64,000 nucleotides of DNA from Coniferiporia sulphurascens (Eukaryota > Basidiomycota > Agaricomycetes > Hymenochaetales > Hymenochaetaceae), in the NCBI GenBank assembly GCA_002794785.1, contig NBBA01000017.1, forward strand, positions 124,001 through 188,000, read 5' to 3'. Positions within the stretch are counted from its first letter, which is position 1. The number at the start of each line of letters is the position of its first letter. Positions 36,091 through 46,964 of the stretch are shown here, in pieces. Position numbers and translations under genes: made by a program. The notes under the pieces are model-generated. The model saw only the letters and a list, made by a program, of their open reading frames with translations, was not told the origin of the DNA and searched no databases.

Positions 36091-37830
36091 CTACTGAAGA
36101 TGCATCGACCATAGTTGCTTGGCTGAAGTTTCGTCACTTCGTTCGAACGAATCGCGTAAACGCAACAGAAACCGGGCACATAGAATGCTATGTAACATCC
36201 CTTGCGTTCTAAAACCGGGAGGGCAATATTAAAATATGATTTCAAAGAAAATATAAAAAGACCAGAGAGAAATCGCACACATCTAAAAACACCCGTATTG
36301 TTCCCTTCAAAGATGTGTCAGAACAATTTCAAGAAGCGGTATCGACAACGGGTTGAGGTCCTACCTCTGCGAGGAGATATACGAGGAGATTGCCGACTGA
36401 GAGCACTGAACGGAGGGGTTATATCACATGGTTACAGGCATCGGACTACGCATGGGACACTCACGAAGTACGCATAGGTAGTATAGAACACCTAACGACT
36501 GCAAATCAGCTAAAAGGTAAGCCAGAGGGATAGGCACTTACCGTCTTTGACCAGTATTCGAACCGTCCTTGAAAGTGAATAATCACCTAGAAATAGGGTG
36601 GCTCGTATAGACCTGTCGAAGATTCGTACAAGACTCTTGCACTTACTTGAATGGAAAGCCTTATATAGAATGAGCGACAACATCACTAAGTAGTCGAGGG
36701 TATATATGTATCAATTTGAATGACCGGAGATACGATTGAAGAATCGAGAGCATACAAGTATCATGAAAGAGGAGAATGGGGTAGGGAACGCAGGGAGCCT
36801 TGTTTGTGAATACGATAAGGCATCCGTTGCCGACCAGATCGAATGCGGTTTCTGGGCGTTATATCAGCGTACACACGCTGCGAATAAGGACAAATAAACG
36901 AACCAGCTATAGCTGACTCTACCGCAAATACTTCGGAGTAGACTACCCCCGAAGTGCCAAGCTGGCGAATATCATTTGACTAGTATCTCAATTACAAGAA
37001 AGTTTACGCACCACATATACCAGCACAAAGATGGCGAGTATAATCCGACTACGGTCCCATATGGCGTAGACTCTCATAAACAGTGTGACTGGACGTAGAA
37101 GCCCTTAGAAAAAATTTCCGGATGGGATTTTTCTGAACAGCCTACTTTCACTGATTACATAGATAAATATGTCCGTCACTTCAGCCTCGTCAGCATTGCC
37201 AGGGTAAAGGCCCGAGCTATGTGTTCTTAACGACTTTAACTTACATACTATAGCGAAGAGTATTGCCTTGCACGACTGAGGACCAAATTGAGTGTGGCCG
37301 GGTTTTATAAAGAAATATAATCTCACCCCATTGTTGACTACCAGTAATACTGATGGAAGATAAGTCATCAACCGAATAGTATTAATCAGGGCACTCACGA
37401 TATACTAGCAAGGATGCAGTTACAAAGGCAAGCGATCGAATGAGGTAGAAAACGCAATTGGCGAGCGAGACATTGCGCCTCCAAACAAGGCGTTTCTGTA
37501 AACAAAATTTGGCAGTGCGCTCGCCTAAGGGGAAGCGCACCGTACCTCCTCCTCCAGAGTCAACGTGTAATCGTAGACCTGTTCGGGATTTTGAGAGGTA
37601 TAATAGTTAGGGAAGGGCTGAAGACTCACCAGACATGTTAAAGTCGCGACTACGTAGTATACGAGGTCTGGTCTTAGGACTTCCGGAGCATCATAGCAAG
37701 GAAACTAACCTGCGGTGTACTGTCTCTTTGTATTAATACCACTTCAATACAAGTCTAGGCAGGTGCTACTAACCCTAAAGATGCTCGCCTCATATGCAAT
37801 TTTTGCGGAGTCACTCGGAGAGGTTTCCAT
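36091..37830 (-). CDS. DUF6533-type seven-helix membrane protein, array copy 2
   Basis: Same exon plan as copy 1. Start METSPSDSAKIAYEASIFR (37830), then YTA|VATLTCL, VYDYTLTLEEE (about 37575), KRLVWRRNVSLANCVFYL, LLVVNNG, SCKAILFAIV, LTDIFIYVISE, LFMRVYAIWDRSRIIL (about 37060), the TAFDLVGNGCLIVFTNK exon, LMLSLILYKAFHSS, LSRTVRILVKDGVLYYL and the end HSILCARFLLRLRDSFERS...LWSMHLQ. A TAG that appears in frame just after YTAG (about 37710) is inside an intron: the donor is GTTAGT and the acceptor TACGTAG, a pattern kept in all four copies. Membrane protein of unknown function. The joining of the last exons is uncertain. Confidence 0.68.
36528..36688. repeat. 161-nt tract identical to 33601-33761
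   Basis: Partner of the identical tract in array copy 1. Confidence 0.75.
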
Positions 37831-38531
37831 CGGATAAAAGGATGCAGGGATGAAAGAGTGAGGGAGGTGGGGTCTTACAGCTCCGAGTCTGATGCCACTA
37901 GCGACCTTTAGTATCGATGGAAGAGCTCTCATCAGGCCCATTGCATAGTTACAACCAAACCATGGGTACTGATTCCACCAGATGAGCGGTTCTATCTGAT
38001 AATGACCCGTCTGATAAACTGATCGAACCATTGTTGTTCTCGGGGAGTGTGAGCTTTCCCATGCGGCACCCATAGTAGATCAGTGGTGATATGTGCTTCA
38101 GCAGACCGCAGTTGAGTCGATTGCGCTGGTTTTAAAGTTCATTTCAGAAATTTTGGCAATGAATTGTAACTTTATCGTTGAGCAATCGAAGAACCGACGA
38201 TCAGGATCGACTCTGAGATTTACCATTATTTAGGTTTTATGATCGACAGAACGCTTAGACAAACTTGGAGGCACTTTGAAGAGCCTTAAAGTGCTCCTAC
38301 TACATGTAATGCACATGTAACAAGTTTGAGGGCTGTATTTCTGTCCATATCTTCTTATTAAATTTTCGGTTTCTCCGCGCTCAGGACCGAATCGCACAAG
38401 CACAACAAGGAATCTAAAAAAATAAAACCGGGGCTGCTGGAGAATTTGTAGTCATGGACGGAGGCAAGGAGGAGGTAAAGTGGTCTTGGGCTTCCGTACG
38501 TAGCATACAATACGGCTGCATGTCTGATATT
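37831..38531. other. Spacer between array copies 2 and 3
   Basis: About 0.7 kb; resembles the other spacers in its copy-proximal parts and holds no inserted element or separate gene that I can see. It is the shortest spacer in the array. Confidence 0.5.
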
Positions 38532-40272
38532 CTACTGAAGTTGCATTGACCATAGCTGTATAGATGAAGTTTCGTTACTTTGTTCGAATGAATTGCGTAA
38601 ACGCAGCAGAAACCGGGAGCATAGAATGCTATGTAGCATTCCTTGCATCCTAATACAGAGAGAAAAATATTTAAAAGTGGTTTCAGAAAAAATGAAAGAC
38701 CAGAAAAAGAGAGAAGGCGCACATGATAAAAAGCGTACGCGTTCTTTCCTTCAAAGGCACGTCAGAGCATTTCCGAAAGAAGCGGTATCGACAACAGACA
38801 CCCTACCTCCGCAAATATAATTACGAAAAGATTACCAACTGAGAGCACTGAATGGAGGGGCTCTATCAGTCGGTCAGAGGCATCGGACTACGCATAGGTC
38901 ACTCACGAAGTACACAAAGATAGTATAGAACACCTAACGACTGAGAGTCAGGTAAAATGGTGAGCCAATGGGATAGGCACTTACCGTCTTTGACCAATAT
39001 CTGAAGCGTCCTCGAAAGTAAATGAGTACCTATAAAAATAAAGTGGCTTGTGTAATCTTGTCGAAGATTCGTACAAGACTCCGCACTTACTTGAGTGAAA
39101 AGCCTTGAACAGAATGAGTGACAACATCACTAGGGAGTCGAGGAAATATATGTATTGTATGACAAGCGATACTATCGAAGAAAGGAGAGCATACAAGTTT
39201 CGTAAAAGAGGAGAGCGAGGTAGCAGATCCAGAAATCCTTGTTTGTGAATGAAACAAGACATCCGTTGCCGGCTTGATCGAACTCGGTTTCTGATGGTCA
39301 TATCAGCATGCATACACTGCGAATAAGGATAATTTAACGAACCAGTTGTAGCCGTCTTTGTCGCCAATATTGCGGAGTAGATAGACGCCGAAATGCCAAC
39401 CTGGCGAATATCATTTGACTAGTTATCTCAATTACAAAAGGGTATACATACCACGTATACTAGCACAAGGACGACAAGTATAATCCGACTACGGTCCCAT
39501 ATGGCGTAGGCTCTCATAAGCAGTCCGACTGAACGCAGAAGTTTGTAAATGTTGCTCCGGATGGGATTATTTTGAATAGCCTACTTTCACTAATCACATA
39601 GATAAATATGTCCGCCACTTCAGTCTTGTCAGCATTGCCAGGGTGAAGTCCTGAGCTATGTGTTCCCAACGACTCACTTACATACTGTAGCGAAGAGTAT
39701 CGCCTTGCACGACTGAGGTCCGAATTGAGTGTGGCTAGGTTTCATAAAGAAATATGGTCTCACCCCATTGTTGACTACCAGTAATACTGATGGAAGAGAT
39801 GTCATCAACCGAATAGGATTAATCAGAGCACTCACAATATACCAGCAAGAATGCAGATGCAAAGGAGACCAGCCGGTTGAGGTAGAATACGCAATTGGCG
39901 AGCGTTAGGTTGTGCCTCCAAACAAGGCGTTTCTGTAAACAAAATTTGGCAGTGCGCTCGCCTAAGGGGAAGCACACCGCACCTCCTCCTCCAGAATCAA
40001 CATGTAGCCGTAGACCTGTCCGGGATTTAGAGAGGGAGGTATAATAGTTAGGGAAGGGCTAAAGACTCACCAGACATGTTAAAGTCGCGACTTCGTAGTA
40101 TACGAGGTCTAGTTTTAGGACTTCCCGAGCATCACAACAAAGAAACTAACTTGCGATGTACTGTCTCATTGTATTAGTGTCACTTCAATACAAGTCTAGA
40201 CAGCGTGCTACTAACCCTATAGATGGTCGCCTCATGTGCTATTTTTTCGAAGTCACTCGGAGAGGTTTCCAT
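38532..40272 (-). CDS. DUF6533-type seven-helix membrane protein, array copy 3
   Basis: Same exon plan: METSPSDFEKIAHEATIYR (start 40272), YIA|IATLTCL, VYGYMLILEEE (about 40005), KRLVWRHNLTLANCVFYL, the LLMRAYAIWDRSRIIL exon (about 39515), VGISASIYSAILATKTATT, TEFDQAGNGCLVSFTNK, LMLSLILFKAFHSS, LSRTLQILVKDG and the end HSILCSRFLLRLRNSFEQS. It differs from its neighbours at usually fixed positions: Asp to Gly in V-Y-D-Y, Thr to Ile next to it, and R-V-Y to R-A-Y. It may therefore be drifting or re-specialising, although no stop or frameshift interrupts the model. A hAT-type miniature element sits about 340 nt upstream of its start. Confidence 0.65.
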
Positions 40273-40603
40273 CGGATAAAAGGACGCAGGGATGAAAGAG
40301 CGAGGGAGGTGGGGTCTTACAGATCCAAGTCTAATGCCACTAGCGACCTTAATATTGGCTGAAGAGCTCGTATCAGGCCCATTTATAGTTACAAGAACGT
40401 CTGGTGTGATACACCGCCGGTGGAATCTTCTGTTGTTCTCGGGGGGTATGAGCTTTCCAGGCAGCACCCCAGCAGTGGATTAGTGGTGATACGTGCTTCG
40501 GTCGAGTCTATCGCGCTGATTTTTTAACTTCGTGCAAGAAGGTTTTTGGCAAGGAATTGTACCTTGTTGTTGAGCAATCGGGGAAACGACGTCCAGCCTG
40601 AGG

Positions 40604-40611
40604 AAGGCGGC
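40604..40611. repeat. 8-bp target-site duplication, left
   Basis: AAGGCGGC, repeated exactly at 41047-41054 on the other side of the hAT-like element. Array copy 1 carries the empty-site form GAAGGCGGCGAC near 35267-35278. Confidence 0.85.
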
Positions 40612-41046
40612 TAGTGCTGGGGGCAAAACTAAAATTTGGCGGTTTTGCCAGTTCGCCAGCAAAACTGGCGCGGCGAATGGTTTTGCCAGGGTGGCGAAAT
40701 TGTAATATTAGTAATACAATTAAGGCAAGAACCTCAATAGTACAGACTAATCCACCATAATAATTTATGCATCAACTACTTACTTAACGAAGTAAGGCTA
40801 ATAAGCGCGAGTTAACACTAAAATACATCCATAATCGGAAAAAGTTTTAGAAAAGTCAAGGTGTATAGCGTTACTAGTAACGGTGTCACACAGTTGCGTT
40901 ACCGAATATAGCAATTATTATATAATTATTCTTACACATTCCGCCGGTTTCGCCAACCCCAAAATTCCACTTGAGTTTTGCCACGCCGGCAAAACCCATG
41001 GCTAAACTGTAGGTGGCGAAACTGGCGAGTTTTGCCAACAACACTA
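40612..41046. mobile_element. hAT-type miniature inverted-repeat transposon
   Basis: 435 bp with 19-nt terminal inverted repeats: left TAGTGCTGGGGGCAAAACT, right (inverted) TAGTGTTGTTGGCAAAACT, 16 of 19 matching. A perfect 8-bp duplication AAGGCGGC flanks it. Subterminal GGCAAAAC / TGGCGAAAC motifs recur at both ends, as in hAT elements. No open frame for a transposase, so it is non-autonomous. The corresponding position in array copy 1 lacks the element, so insertion followed the array duplication. Confidence 0.88.
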
Positions 41047-41054
41047 AAGGCGGC
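41047..41054. repeat. 8-bp target-site duplication, right
   Basis: AAGGCGGC, exact partner of 40604-40611. Confidence 0.85.
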
Positions 41055-41787
41055 GTGCTGTGTTTAGGGTTAGTGATCGACATCATGCCTATATAAAGAA
41101 ATAACTGTTTCTATCTTTTTCCGAGTGCCCGAAATCACGCCACCGGTCTTGATCGGCTGCACACCCCGGGGAGGCACTGCCGATTCTGACTCGGAAGTTT
41201 CTTCGATCTAGTAGGCTTTACGCACCTAAAAGCACTTGTAAGAGCCTCAAAGTGCTCCTAATACACTTTTGTGAATTTGAGGGCTGTATTCATCCGAGTC
41301 AGCGCCTTTTAGCAACATTTCGTCTTGCGCTGGGCTCAGCCTGAGACCGAGGACCGGGTGAAACGGATCACCAACTTAACGGGGTGATGAGCTGACCTTC
41401 GGCATCAGAGTCTTTGTTTACGGGAGGAGGGAGCTGGGGCGCATGCAATAAATACACACCCCGCAACGGGTGAGAAGATCAGGACGGGGGAGATCCAGGC
41501 TGAAAATCGATATATCAGGTGCCTGTCTTTGAGCGGTGGGTTGAGAAATCGGACGCGAACAAGATCCGAGAGTGGACACCAGCATGCAATCAGTTGGGTT
41601 TGGATTGGACCGAGCAGAAGACGGGAAAAAATAATTCGTTGTAGAAGTGCAAATGAGGGCACAAAATTTCGTATATAAACAATAATCAAAAGAAGTTTGA
41701 GAGAGAAGATGGAGACGAGCCGGGTAGCACGGCTACCTTAGAGTTTATAAATACTCGCGAGTTGTTCACGCCCAAAATATTCGATAG

Positions 41788-43565
41788 TCATGCAAGGGCG
41801 GACTGAAAGTGGGTCGATGATATCTCTGTGTCACGGTCATATATCTTCCCATGTGCTTTGCGCAACCGGAGCAGAAAGCGAGCGTACAGAATGCTGTGCA
41901 GAATTGTTTGCGTTCTGAAAGGCAAACAAAAGGGACAAAGCCCATGAGTTGATGCTTGAAGCAAGAGGCTCAGACAGAGAGCTCGGCGTACATAAAAAGA
42001 AAGGTTTGCATAACTCCCTTTTAAAAAATGTTAGAATCATTGAAGGGCTGCGGGGCTGAAGATAAATTCACTACCTTTTCGAGGAACAAAAATAGAACGT
42101 TGCTGACGGAGAGCACTGTTTATAACTATTAGTACAGCCACATGTGATGGGATACGTGGGTCACTTACACAGGACACAAAGGTAGTAAATGATACCTTTA
42201 GTTCATGGGTCAGGCAAAATAAATGGAAGAAAAATTTCCGATATATACCGTCATTGACTATTGTTCGTAGCGTTCTAGAGATTACATAGTCACCTGCAAA
42301 TCCAGAATTAATACACACTTCTTCGAAATTTCCCGACAATATCACACACTTACTTGAATAAAGAGCCTTCGATATAATGAGCACCAACATCACTGCAGCA
42401 CATCAAAAAATGTCGTACAGTCAGTGACGACCTGACCAAAGAAATGTGTACGCACATGTTTCGTCAAAGAGAAGGGCGAGGTAGCAAATCCAGAGGTCCT
42501 TGTTTAGGAATGCTACAAGGCAGCCTCTACCGATCAGATCAGGGAGGGTCTCTGATGTTTGTATTCAGATAGGAGATGTAGGAGAAAGACAAATCAAACA
42601 GACCAGCAAAAGCCGACCTTGTCGACAGTACTGCAGAATATATTGACGCCATTGCCGCAAACTAGATGATCGGTGTTACCCTATAGCGGCCGCAACTATG
42701 AGACTTTGACATACCACATAGGATAGAAGAAGGACAATCAGTATGGTTTTGCTGAAATTCCATATCGCATAAACCCTAATCAACAATGTGACTGAACTCA
42801 AATGCTTTAGTATAGTAAATTCACAAGTGGTAATCCCGTAAGGGCACATACCTTCGCCGATAATGTAAACAAATACTGCCGTTACTAGGTTGGAATCGAG
42901 GCCGGTTAACAATGCTGACCTGCCGCATCACCGCATAAACTCGCTAGGATATCGGTCACTTACAAGCAAGTCCAAAGAGAATTTCTTTGCAAGACTATAG
43001 GCAAGAGATGAGCATACATCTAGAGTGATGGAGTTGTTTTACCTCATCCCTAACTTTAAATAGCACTACATAAAAGAGGATGAGATCAAGAAAGTTGGCC
43101 GTACGGTATCCATTGGAGCACGCACGATATACCTGCAAGAATGCTGATACGAAGGCAACCATTCGATTGAGGTAATATGCGCAATTGACGAAGGAAATTC
43201 GATATGCCCATACATATTGCACCTAGAAGTAATTTTCAACTAGCGAAAATATATATAGTAGGAGGCAGTTACCTCGTCTCCCAGAGTTAATAGGTAATCG
43301 TAGACCTGCTCGAGTATTAGGTAGTTGGGAAGTAAGACGACGAAACAGTACCTTACCAAACATGTCAAAGTTGCGACTGCATGCAAGATGTAGTTCGTGT
43401 TAGTTGTCCTTAAGCATTTCCGAATGAGAACTGACCTGCAGCAAACTAGTCCTTATGTCAAGAAAAATTCAACGCCAAAGATACTAGATTTATACCACTC
43501 ACTCTGTAAGTGGTTTCTTCGCTTGCCATTGTCATCAGCTCGTTCGCCGTCTGGGAGATGTCCAT
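41788..43565 (-). CDS. DUF6533-type seven-helix membrane protein, array copy 4 (diverged)
   Basis: Oldest-looking member, with the same exon plan. Start MDISQTANELMTMASEETTY (43565); FAA|VATLTCL across a 49-nt intron with a clean CTAAC branch site; VYDYLLTLGDE (about 43290); VQYVWAYRISFVNCAYYLNR; SCKEILFGLA; LTAVFVYIIGE; VTLLIRVYAIWNFSKTILIV (about 42760); a SKALYSS helix end; DYVISRTLRTIVNDG (about 42270); and the end HSILYARFLLRLRKAHGKIY, with stop at 41788-41790. It matches the family's consensus better than copy 3 (VYDY, LTLGDE, W after E-V-Q-Y-V). That exon structure is shared despite base divergence argues for purifying selection. Function unknown. Confidence 0.65.
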
Positions 43566-44820
43566 TGAGAAAAACAGAGGATGTCGTAATGGGGGACGTT
43601 CGCTAGTGGGGATTCCAGCGTACATCGCCGCAAGCTTTTCTACCCGTCAGGACCAGGAGTCCGACAGACACGTCAAATATTCAATCTGTGATAGTTAACA
43701 GATATAAATACGTTGTTCGGCTTACTACAAGTAATCGTCATCCCTTTTCATCCCTCCGCAGAGTCCAGTGTTTATGATACAGCAGTAGATTGACGCACTC
43801 TTCAAAATTCCATCGAGCAGTAGTGGCCGTAGTACGGCGTACCTGGCACCGCCAGCCCGCCAACTAGGGCATTTATTGGCCCCGGTCAAGCCATGCGGTT
43901 GATAATCGGTGTTGCTGACTCAAAAGCCTTTACTGGCTTTCAGCCCGGCTCAAGACACCGCCCTGCACGTACGAAGAGTATAATCCACGCGAAACAACAC
44001 AGCTTTTCTCCATACCATGCACCCGGGGTTTAATTTCCGGTAGTCAAATGTAAGGGGGGAAGGGGTAGTGCTGAGGGCGGAGGTTCAAGATAAGCTTATC
44101 TGCCGACTGCCGGGCAGATTCCAAGGCACTGTGGCAGAATTTGGCACAAACCGGCAGGACTCGGCAGAATAAAAATAGCTCTTTACTTTACTGTACAACC
44201 ACTAACACTGGTTAATGGAGACCTTCACCTTCCACTAAGGGTAATGGCTCGGACTTCCATGTCCGGGTTAGAGGCTTCAAACACCTTTGTATCAATTTCC
44301 AAGGTGTGCACCATCAATTCTGGCCTCGGCTGACCGGCCGTTTGGGCAATACTGCCACGGTCCTGCCGACACGGCAGAAGTGGCCTGACCGAACGACCGA
44401 CACTTCCGCCCGCAGCACTAGACGAAAGGGCAAAGGTTATTTCACCGCCACAGGCGCAGGCGCAGCCAATCACTGGCAGTTGCTTATCCCTTGCCGATGA
44501 ATTCATACAAAGGCAATTGCACTAGATTTCAAATTGGGACGGTCTCATTGTATGCAACAGCATCCTTATTGAATTCAGACCTGCAATGATGGAATTTGAC
44601 TTTATGAGCAAAAGTAGCATCAACGTAGATCAGCAAGAGACATAGAAATGCGTTGCAGTTGCATCCTCGTTCAACATCTAGTCCTCCTGAAAAGACGGCA
44701 AACTAATTTTAGCGCTCTTCTGACAAGTCCTGTGCTTTTCATTAGCTGTGTAGTTTGTGAGTAACGACACGGAGAAAGAGAACACCGGCCGGCAGAAAAA
44801 ATGTATACGCCGTCCGACGG
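43566..44820. other. Intergenic region between array copy 4 and ESF2
   Basis: About 1.25 kb. Contains the TAGTGCTG-ended element candidate (44066-44420) and no recognisable gene. Confidence 0.5.
44066..44420. mobile_element. Candidate hAT-like miniature element
   Basis: 355 bp bounded by inverted repeats TAGTGCTGAGGGCGGAGG (left) and TAGTGCTGCGGGCGGAAG (right, inverted), 16 of 18 matching. The first eight bases are the same as those of the element at 40612. Subterminal CGGCAG/CTGCCG words recur throughout, as in hAT elements. No convincing 8-bp duplication is left (GGAAGGGG versus GACGAAAG), so it is either older or its ends are misjudged. Confidence 0.5.
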
Positions 44821-45930
44821 CTAGAATATGCTGCCCAACACTGTCTTGAGTTGACCAGGTTCCGCTTCCATTTTCCCCTCCCGAACAGTCTCCCCATGTT
44901 TCATCTTTCGAGCCTTTTCCGATTTCCCGTCACCACTAGTGGGTCGTGTCCTTTTTAGAGGCGGAAGGAGGCTTTTCTCGTCAACTTGCTCGCCCCTATC
45001 CTCTGCAGCCTTCCGCTTCCGATCTGCGCGCTTGTCAAGTACGCGGGCTAGCTCAACTTGATGCAAGTAGTCCTTTTGCTCGCGGCGCGACTGCTCAAGC
45101 TCGACACGTAAGCGCGCGGTATGCACGGCTGATTCGTGAGCTACGGAAGGAAGGAAAAGGTGTCAAATTAGGAATTACTCAATTTTGAGAGAAATTCGAG
45201 ATAGGACACTCACCGATCTGTTCCGTGAGCATATTCCACTTGAACTTAGGCAAGTACTTCATCGTCCAAACGTCGTCCCGCCAGCGTGTACCTTTCTTGC
45301 CGCCAATGGGTTGTGCGTTGAGCATATTCGCGACGGAACGCGCGACGCGTTTATCGCGGAACTCGACCCAGCCCTCCGTAAAGTGTGCCTTTTTGGTCGC
45401 AGTGTACTTCTTCCGCAAGTAAGCACGTTTTGGGTCTGCAAAAGTAAACAATACATGCGTCAGCTTCCAGTGTGAGAATTCAAGAGCATCATGTGCGTAC
45501 CTTCCTGCTGTAGATAGACGCGTCCGATCTCTCCATATTGGCTCATGAGATGCCGCACCTTCGTGGGCCGCATGCCAGGCGGAATACGCGAGATGTATAC
45601 GACTCCCGTACGTTCCAGCGCTGCGCGAGACGCCGCGAGTGCCTCGGGCGTCAGCGGTTTGACCATCTTCCCCTCTCCAGCAGGCGCGGCGAAACCTGCC
45701 AGGTCCATCCCATCCTCGAGCATGCCTTCTCCATTTTCGCTGAAGCCTTCCTCATCGCCCTCTTCGCTCCCTTCCTCGTCGTCCTCGTTCATATTTCCTT
45801 CGTCGTCTGAATGCGAAACTTCGCTTTGAGACCGTGACTGGGACGGTCCAGCCTCGGGTTCTTGAAATTGTTCGTCTAACACGAATCGCAAGTCCGTTGC
45901 AGGATCCTTATTTTTCGCCTTTTGGGTCAT
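44821..45930 (-). CDS. ESF2: 18S rRNA factor 2 / ABT1-like pre-rRNA processing protein
   Basis: RNA-binding small-subunit processome factor, partner of the Dbp8 helicase in yeast. Start [20 protein letters not shown], then an acidic stretch ([15 protein letters not shown]). The RRM-like core begins [20 protein letters not shown] and [17 protein letters not shown]. After an intron it continues [26 protein letters not shown], the strongest family block, with [20 protein letters not shown]. After a second intron comes the helical tail [22 protein letters not shown] and [12 protein letters not shown], ending in a lysine-rich, phosphate-type disordered segment. Three exons. Another in-frame ATG lies upstream (46002), but the family usually starts close to the acidic segment, so I chose 45930. 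Confidence 0.9.
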
Positions 45931-46964
45931 CTTGTGGCTCCAGAATATGACAACAGAACGCAGTGAATGCTCAATGAAGAAAATGCCTCGACCCGCCCTC
46001 AAGGAATGTGACTTCCCAAATCGGAAATCGCCTCTTACCCGTGCTATAAAATGCGAATAAGTTTTTTCACGCTTACTTCTCTCACCGACAGTCTCCTTCC
46101 ATTATGCAGCTGTAGAATTTGAAGGTAGGCACGACATCTTTTTATCTTTCCTCATGCCCTCTACTTCCACACTGGCTATGATGTGTAAAAGTTGGTATTA
46201 CCACCGAAACGGCGTCGGCTACGGTCGGCGACGCCCTGTCGAAGATACCCTGGCTGCTTGTACTCTTGTCTGAGCCTCTCCCCTTTCTCTGTTTTATTAC
46301 GAACTTGCGACGCAATCACGATGCTGACTATCCTTTCTATTCCAAGGTTGTTCCTCGATGGATGGGGAGATTGTGTGGTTGGCGTCCTTCCAGTCAGAAG
46401 GACCTTGATGGTGTCGTGCTTTGGTTTTTCTTGGTCTTGTACCTATATAGAACGTACGATTATAACATTAACATTTCTTCCTGATATCCTCGCGTGCTTC
46501 CGTTTGATGCGCTCTTGACGTGCTGGGACTGGTTCAATGATTTCGTACATATTATGGGTGGGGTTGAGAGGAGTACTGTAGACCCATGGCGCGTACTTCC
46601 GCACCGCAATAGCACAGCAGTTAAGCTCTTGTACACGTTTCGTCGTCCATTCTCCCACAAAATCATAACCGAGGGTCATAAGTATTGAGAATGGGTGTAC
46701 CGAAACTCCCGTTAAGCACAACTTGTTACGTTACAGAGCAAACCTGAGTATGAGTTCTCTATCATTATTTGTTAGCCAGAGTTCCATCGTGCGGCTGCCG
46801 GAAAGTGAGGGCACCGTTTGACCTGAAAATTTCGGCATGATCATTGACATAAAAGCTTCTTGGGATCTCAGGTCGTGGCCGATCAAAATAGAGCATTCGT
46901 GTAAAGTGGGAGGCATTGAGAAGTATTGATTTTAAGTGCCTGAATTGATAGATTTGAGTGTTGA
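45931..46964. other. Unresolved stretch with possible extra exons of the unknown gene
   Basis: About 1 kb between ESF2 and the stop of the unknown gene. On the minus strand, an open piece QFRHLKSILLNASHFTRML...YVNDHAEIF (about 46930-46810) and a second piece EWTTKRVQELNCCAIAV...IIEPVPARQERIKRKH (about 46660-46480) look more protein-like than chance. I could not join them in frame to 46965-48516 or to each other. They may be further 3' exons, a separate small gene, or decayed sequence. Confidence 0.35.

Larger units (their letters stand above)
40273..41787. other. Spacer between array copies 3 and 4
   Basis: About 1.5 kb, the longest spacer, lengthened by the 435-bp hAT-like element. The remainder shows no recognisable gene. 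Confidence 0.5.
33175..43565 (-). repeat. Tandem array of four related seven-helix (DUF6533-type) genes
   Basis: Four head-to-tail minus-strand units: 33175-34919, 36091-37830, 38532-40272 and 41788-43565. Units 1-3 are alignable at nucleotide level over exons, introns and much of the spacers; unit 4 is clearly older, with matching exon structure but diverged bases. Spacers are 1.17, 0.70 and 1.5 kb. Two miniature transposons lie in the spacers after units 1 and 3. All four gene models keep an open frame through the same exon pattern, so this is a working-looking gene family rather than debris. Confidence 0.85.

Noticed and set aside
37705..37715. In-frame TAG near the start of array copies 2 and 3, suggesting pseudogenes
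   Set aside because: The TAG is part of a GTTAGT donor. An intron from there to the AG before TCGCGACTTTAACA keeps the frame in all four copies, and copy 4 even shows a clean branch site, so these are not stops.
41068..41078. TTAGGGTTAG, resembling telomere repeat
   Set aside because: Only one and a half units, in the middle of ordinary sequence; no array.
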